From NCBI GenBank assembly GCA_012522255.1, contig JAAYKT010000219.1:1-8484 (forward strand): a DNA stretch of 8,484 bases, written 5' to 3'. Numbering within the stretch: position 1 is the stretch's first letter; each line of letters begins with the position of its first letter. This DNA is from Clostridiales bacterium (GTDB lineage: Bacteria > Bacillota > Clostridia > Lutisporales > Lutisporaceae). The notes beneath the pieces were generated by a model. That model ran no database searches. It saw nothing but the letters and a program-made list of their open reading frames with translations, and was not told the DNA's origin. The translations under genes and the position numbers were made by a program. Positions 6,457 through 8,484 of the stretch are shown piece after piece.

Positions 6457-6963
6457 ATGTACGCCTACTGTATATATTGCAAAACCGGATCAGAAAAAAA
6501 TGTTGCCGAATCCCTGTCAGCGATGGATGAAACCTATATATCCATTGCCCCGACCCGTATCCTGCAGGAAAAACGCAAAGGCAAATGGCAACAAAAAGAA
6601 AAGATTTTGTTTCCCGGATATGTATTTTTATACTCGGAAGAACGAATAGAACCGGAACAAATAAAAAGAACCCCGGGACTATATAAAATATTGAACTACG
6701 ATGCAGAATTCAAAGAACTCCAAGGATCCGACTATGAATATTCTATGTGGATATATAAGCATCAGGGCTGCATCGAAACATCAAAAGTGCTGACGATAGG
6801 CAGAACAGTAAAAGTAATAGACGGCCCACTATCAGATGGCCTGGGCACAATAGTAAAGTTGGACAAACACAAACGCAGAGTCTGGGTGGAATTTGAATTT
6901 GCCGGCCAACTCCGTACCGTCACCCTAAGTGCCGAATGCATCGAAGAACTACCGGAACAATAG
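6457..6963 (+). CDS. loaP: LoaP-like NusG paralogue, operon-specific transcription antiterminator
   Basis: NusG paralogues of the LoaP/RfaH/UpxY type bind RNA polymerase and suppress pausing and termination in long polysaccharide or antibiotic operons. The 168 residues comprise an N-terminal NGN domain (YAYCIYCKTGSEKNVAESL at the start, the signature LFPGYVFLY at 51-59) and a C-terminal KOW domain (about 115-163, GRTVKVIDGPLSDGLGTIVK). The gene lies in an EPS cluster, not beside secE and ribosomal protein genes, so it is not housekeeping nusG. LoaP is the form known in Firmicutes. Ribosome binding site AAGGTGAT (6446-6453) grows out of the CTAA array. Its target is probably the EPS operon around or downstream of it. 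LoaP proteins read an RNA hairpin in the target leader, and candidate hairpins lie at 7484-7577. UpxY-type assignment is the alternative. Confidence 0.88.
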   Translation: MYAYCIYCKTGSEKNVAESLSAMDETYISIAPTRILQEKRKGKWQQKEKILFPGYVFLYSEERIEPEQIKRTPGLYKILNYDAEFKELQGSDYEYSMWIYKHQGCIETSKVLTIGRTVKVIDGPLSDGLGTIVKLDKHKRRVWVEFEFAGQLRTVTLSAECIEELPEQ

Positions 6964-6982
6964 TGGAACTACTACGGAAAAC

Positions 6983-6997
6983 ATGGCGAAACTATGT
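6983..6997 (+). repeat. 15-bp direct repeat, left copy flanking the four-helix-bundle gene
   Basis: ATGGCGAAACTATGT here matches ATGGCGAAGCTATGT at 7562-7576 in 14 of 15 positions. The two copies bracket the four-helix-bundle gene and its trailing repeats. They may be the ends of an inserted cassette, or a repeated binding site. Confidence 0.5.
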
Positions 6998-7017
6998 ATA
7001 TCTTAAGTTATGTGATA

Positions 7018-7021
7018 GGAG
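7018..7021 (+). promoter_or_regulatory. Ribosome binding site that sets the four-helix-bundle start
   Basis: GGAG lies 7 nt before the ATG at 7029. The longer reading from 6936 would overlap the antiterminator gene and add 31 residues outside the family domain, so 7029 is preferred. Confidence 0.75.
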
Positions 7022-7028
7022 ATTTCGA

Positions 7029-7385
7029 ATGTATATAGATACAGATAAATTGATTTTGTGGAAGAAATCACACGAATTAGTATTATTGATATATGAGATA
7101 ACAAAAGATTTTCCTAAAGAAGAATTGTTCTGTCTTATTTCCCAAATAAGAAGGGCAGCAGTTTCAGTACCAAGTAACATTGTAGAAGGAAAGGCAAGAA
7201 ATTCAAATAAAGAATACAAAAGGTTTCTGCTAATATCCCGTGGCTCTTTAGAAGAACTAAAATATCAGCTGTTATTAGCCAAAGATTTGAAATACATAGA
7301 CGAGTGCAAGTATAATAAAATAAAAATGTTAGCTGACGAAGTTGGTAAATTACTTAATGGTGTAATAAGAAGCATAAAACTATAA
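7029..7385 (+). CDS. Four-helix-bundle protein, 23S rRNA intervening-sequence (IVP/S23) family
   Basis: The 118-residue product matches the small four-helix-bundle family first described from open frames in 23S rRNA intervening sequences and related to Avd of diversity-generating retroelements. Family signatures are the N-terminal LILWKKSHELVLLIYEIT, FPKEE, SQIRRAAVSVPSNIVEG and FLLISRGSLEELKYQL. These basic proteins are thought to form pentameric bundles that can bind nucleic acid; the cellular role of stand-alone copies is unknown. It is not inside an rRNA gene here and no reverse transcriptase is in the window. It follows the antiterminator gene by 65 nt and is bracketed by a 15-bp direct repeat (6983 and 7562), which suggests it arrived as a small cassette. 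Its codons look more AT-rich than those of the dehydratase gene. Confidence 0.9.
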   Translation: MYIDTDKLILWKKSHELVLLIYEITKDFPKEELFCLISQIRRAAVSVPSNIVEGKARNSNKEYKRFLLISRGSLEELKYQLLLAKDLKYIDECKYNKIKMLADEVGKLLNGVIRSIKL

Positions 7386-7390
7386 TAGAC

Positions 7391-7418
7391 CTGACCAACT
7401 AACCAACTAACCAACTAC
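7391..7418 (+). repeat. CTAA/CCAA tetramer repeat behind the four-helix-bundle gene
   Basis: Seven phased 4-nt units (CTGA, CCAA, CTAA, CCAA, CTAA, CCAA, CTAC) begin 5 nt after the stop codon. They are the same units as in the array at 6378-6449, which places this gap in the same repeat family. Confidence 0.85.
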
Positions 7419-7462
7419 CCACAAATCAATAACAGAACAATCGTTAAACTATTGCTAAACCA

Positions 7463-7510
7463 TTTGTACAAAGTTTCCTCAGCGTAAATCATCGCCTATG
7501 GCGTGTTTAC
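7463..7510 (+). promoter_or_regulatory. Palindrome and bulged hairpin in the 7386-7641 spacer
   Basis: TTTGTACAAA (7463-7472) is a perfect 10-bp palindrome. At 7484-7510 GTAAA pairs with TTTAC, CA with TG and CGCC with GGCG around a TAT loop. This makes 11 base pairs with two single bulged T residues on the 5' side. A compact bulged hairpin shortly after an antiterminator gene is a candidate recognition RNA for it. That link is inference; the pairing is visible. Confidence 0.5.
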
Positions 7511-7521
7511 AAAGAAGAAGC

Positions 7522-7577
7522 CACATAGCAACAACCCAATTGTTTGAATACCTCAAACAAGATGGCGAAGCTATGTG
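7522..7577 (+). promoter_or_regulatory. Two nested inverted repeats before the 58-residue gene
   Basis: The outer arms CACATAGC (7522-7529) and GCTATGTG (7570-7577) enclose a perfect 8-bp stem, TTGTTTGA (7540-7547) with TCAAACAA (7553-7560), and an ATACC loop. The right outer arm is part of the 15-bp direct repeat. No long T-run follows directly (AATTTCCGTTTT), so it is not a clear terminator. It could be an element end, a leader structure or a protein site. Confidence 0.55.
7562..7576 (+). repeat. 15-bp direct repeat, right copy
   Basis: ATGGCGAAGCTATGT, partner of 6983-6997 with one mismatch. It overlaps the right arm of the inverted repeat at 7522-7577. Confidence 0.5.
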
Positions 7578-7641
7578 AATTTCCGTTTTATTCTTAGAAT
7601 ACATAAAAAAATAAAGAAAAGAGACATTGAAAGGAAATAAT

Positions 7642-7818
7642 ATGGCTACTAAAAGCTTAAAAAATATTAATATAAATGATAAAGAAACGGCAAAGTCTTT
7701 GATATCCGCTATTGAGGAAGCGAAAAATAAAAGCAGTATACATGTAATATCAAAAAGAATTAAAATTTGTCAGGATGCAACTGTAGAAAGAATTAAAGAA
7801 CTATTCGGAGACTATTAA
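7642..7818 (+). CDS. Orphan 58-residue protein, possibly antitoxin-like
   Basis: Starts at the ATG at 7642 with ribosome binding site AAAGGA (7630-7635) 6 nt upstream; a TTG at 7627 in the same frame is less likely because it precedes that site. The product has N-terminal MATKSLKNININDKETAKSL, a helical middle (ISAIEEAKNKSS) and a basic end (HVISKRIKICQDATVERIKELF). The pattern of an Asp/Lys-Glu opening, a charged helix and a short tail resembles small antitoxins or their remnants, but I do not recognise a specific family. No toxin gene follows: the next 500 nt is decayed sequence. If it was half of a toxin-antitoxin pair, the toxin is lost. It may equally be an unrelated small protein. Confidence 0.6.
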   Translation: MATKSLKNININDKETAKSLISAIEEAKNKSSIHVISKRIKICQDATVERIKELFGDY

Positions 7819-7851
7819 AAAGAGCAAATAAAATATATGTAAATTTTTTTC

Positions 7852-7882
7852 TTGTGGTACATTGAAATAGTTAGAGTATAAT
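7852..7882 (+). promoter_or_regulatory. Probable promoter ahead of the decayed KilA-N region
   Basis: TATAAT at 7877-7882 with TTGTGG at 7852-7857, spacer 19 nt (long). Fourteen nucleotides downstream AGGAA-ATG (ATG at 7896) begins a frame that stops after five codons. The promoter thus seems to have outlived its gene. It may now feed transcription into the aminotransferase at 8331. Confidence 0.45.
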
Positions 7883-7895
7883 AAATAAAGAGGAA

Positions 7896-8056
7896 ATGAA
7901 ACTGATTAAGTAGTAAGTTAAATTTTACAAGGTAGTGATCCAATGCTCGGTACAGGTAGGAACCTAATGTTAAAAAGAGCAAGATATCAAATATATGAAA
8001 ATAATTCGATTTTCAATATATTAGCCTACTGCAATTTATGCGGGAGCTGGATATAA
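7896..8056 (+). pseudogene. Decayed sequence with a 37-residue open stretch, unidentified
   Basis: The ATG at 7896, behind AGGA, stops at TAG after five codons. A separate frame, 7943-8056, encodes 37 residues beginning MLGTGRNLM and including KRARYQIYENNSIF. That segment faintly recalls the first strand and acidic end of a FAD/NAD Rossmann fold (xxYQVYEKN), as in sugar mutases or amine oxidases. It is too short and altered to assign. A 12-bp stem with one bulged A (7991-8021, loop AATTCG) lies inside it. I read the stretch as eroded coding DNA. Confidence 0.3.
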
Positions 8057-8067
8057 AATTTGATTGA

Positions 8068-8334
8068 TTAAATGCTATTAATATAAACGTTCGAGTAATA
8101 GAAGTTTCAATCAATATCGTAAATAATGAAGATTATATTTTTATTACAGATATTGCTAAATATAAAGACGAGAAAAGAACAGGCTACATAATACAAAATT
8201 GTCTGAGAAATAGAAATACTATTGAATTTTTAGGTATATGGGAAAAGCTAAATAACCCCAATTTTAATGTAGTCGAATTCGAGCACATTAAAAGTCAGGC
8301 AGGATTAGATAAGGAAGGAAGTTTTATACAATGA
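8068..8334 (+). pseudogene. KilA-N domain remnant, no start codon, C-terminally truncated
   Basis: KilA-N domains are DNA-binding modules common in phage, prophage and accessory bacterial genes. From about 8077 the frame reads INVRVIEVSINIVNNEDY, then IFITDIAKYK, GYIIQNCLRNRNTIEFLG, IWEKLNNPNFNVVEFEH and IKSQAGL. This is close to the family pattern (DYISLTDIAKYK, IQNWLRNRNTIEFLGxWE, NPxFNxxEF). The conserved Trp of QNWLRN is Cys here. There is no in-frame ATG, GTG or TTG near the domain start apart from the ATG at 8073 in another frame, which stops after four codons, so the 5' end is broken. After QAGL (about 8308) the family sequence ends abruptly and is replaced by the ribosome binding site and start of the aminotransferase gene, which it overlaps by ATGA. 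It appears to be the stump of a gene cut by recombination. Confidence 0.85.
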
Positions 8335-8484
8335 CTGGCAGAATCTACCTCTCTTCTCCCCACATGAGTGATGAAGGTTATGAAATGCAATATATAAAGG
8401 AAGCTTTTGATACAAACTGGATTGCCCCCCTGGGGCCAAACGTTAATGAGTTTGAAAAAGAACTGGCTGCTAAGGTGGGTATCA
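8331..8484 (+). CDS. DegT/DnrJ/EryC1/StrS-family sugar aminotransferase, 3' partial
   Basis: PLP-dependent enzymes of this family transfer an amino group from glutamate to a 4-keto (or 3-keto) nucleotide sugar. The visible 51 codons give the typical N terminus, MTGRIYLSSPHMSDEGYEMQ, then AFDTNWIAPLGPNVNEFEKEL. IYLSSPHM and the TNWIAPLGPNV motif are characteristic of PglE/EpsN-like members that act on UDP-4-keto-6-deoxy-GlcNAc. This fits the dehydratase at 4519, so a 4-amino-4,6-dideoxy sugar (bacillosamine-like) is a reasonable product. The PLP lysine lies beyond the window. The ribosome binding site AAGGAAGG (8311-8318) is about 12 nt upstream, inside the tail of the KilA-N remnant, and the start overlaps the remnant's stop (ATGA). 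It is the first EPS gene after the accessory interval at 6983-8330. Confidence 0.92.
   Translation, partial: MTGRIYLSSPHMSDEGYEMQYIKEAFDTNWIAPLGPNVNEFEKELAAKVGI

Noticed and set aside
6457..6963. Housekeeping nusG
   Set aside because: Its neighbours are polysaccharide genes, not secE and ribosomal protein genes, and the sequence is of the divergent LoaP/UpxY type.
6936..7028. N-terminal extension of the four-helix-bundle gene
   Set aside because: It would overlap the antiterminator gene, and the added residues lie outside the family domain. GGAG is correctly placed for the ATG at 7029.
7029..7385. Diversity-generating retroelement accessory (Avd) gene
   Set aside because: No reverse transcriptase, template repeat or variable repeat is visible in the window; the sequence fits the general IVP/S23 family.
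8060..8114. Inverted repeat TTGATTGA / TCAATCAA
   Set aside because: The 8-bp arms are 39 nt apart in AT-rich sequence and overlap the KilA-N frame; likely chance.

Overview
The window is AT-rich bacterial DNA with strong GGAGG-type ribosome binding sites. It encodes a Firmicutes-type CpsD/CpsB pair, an S-layer (SLH) protein with TRAE motifs and a LoaP-like NusG paralogue. Together these suggest a Gram-positive, probably clostridial, bacterium; the species cannot be told from the sequence. All recognisable genes lie on the + strand and most belong to a surface or exopolysaccharide (EPS) locus.

Layout. 1-797 is the 3' part of a CpsD-type tyrosine kinase gene, interrupted by one in-frame TAA. 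It overlaps by ATGA the intact PHP-family phosphatase cpsB (794-1558). A spacer follows that is not empty: an extended -10 promoter, a TTG-started gene for a 55-residue membrane peptide, and a large bulged stem-loop. 1932-3728 encodes a secreted protein with three SLH repeats and a beta-rich body. A hairpin and a phased 7-nt CTAACNN repeat array lead into an unrecognised membrane-anchored protein (3910-4488). A 617-residue membrane-bound UDP-sugar 4,6-dehydratase follows (4519-6372). After a period-4 CTAA array come the LoaP-like antiterminator (6457-6963) and a four-helix-bundle (23S rRNA IVP/Avd-like) gene (7029-7385).

From 7386 the window becomes accessory in character. It holds a structured spacer with two stem-loops, an orphan 58-residue protein, a decayed stretch with a residual promoter, and a KilA-N domain remnant. 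The remnant runs by ATGA overlap into the start of a DegT/DnrJ/EryC1-type sugar aminotransferase (8331 to the window end).

How they fit together. Kinase and phosphatase normally control chain length and export of the polysaccharide. The 4,6-dehydratase makes a 4-keto-6-deoxy sugar nucleotide, and the aminotransferase is the natural next enzyme (bacillosamine-like amino sugar). LoaP-like factors keep RNA polymerase processive through long EPS operons. The SLH protein would bind the cell-wall polymer.

The most unusual signal is a family of C-rich, G-poor CTAA-core tandem repeats in four intergenic gaps around the dehydratase and the antiterminator gene. Their periods are 7 and 4 nt, they place TAA stops in every frame, and several merge into the stop codon or ribosome binding site. 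They resemble Rho-loading RNA, and their position beside an antiterminator gene makes a regulatory link worth testing.
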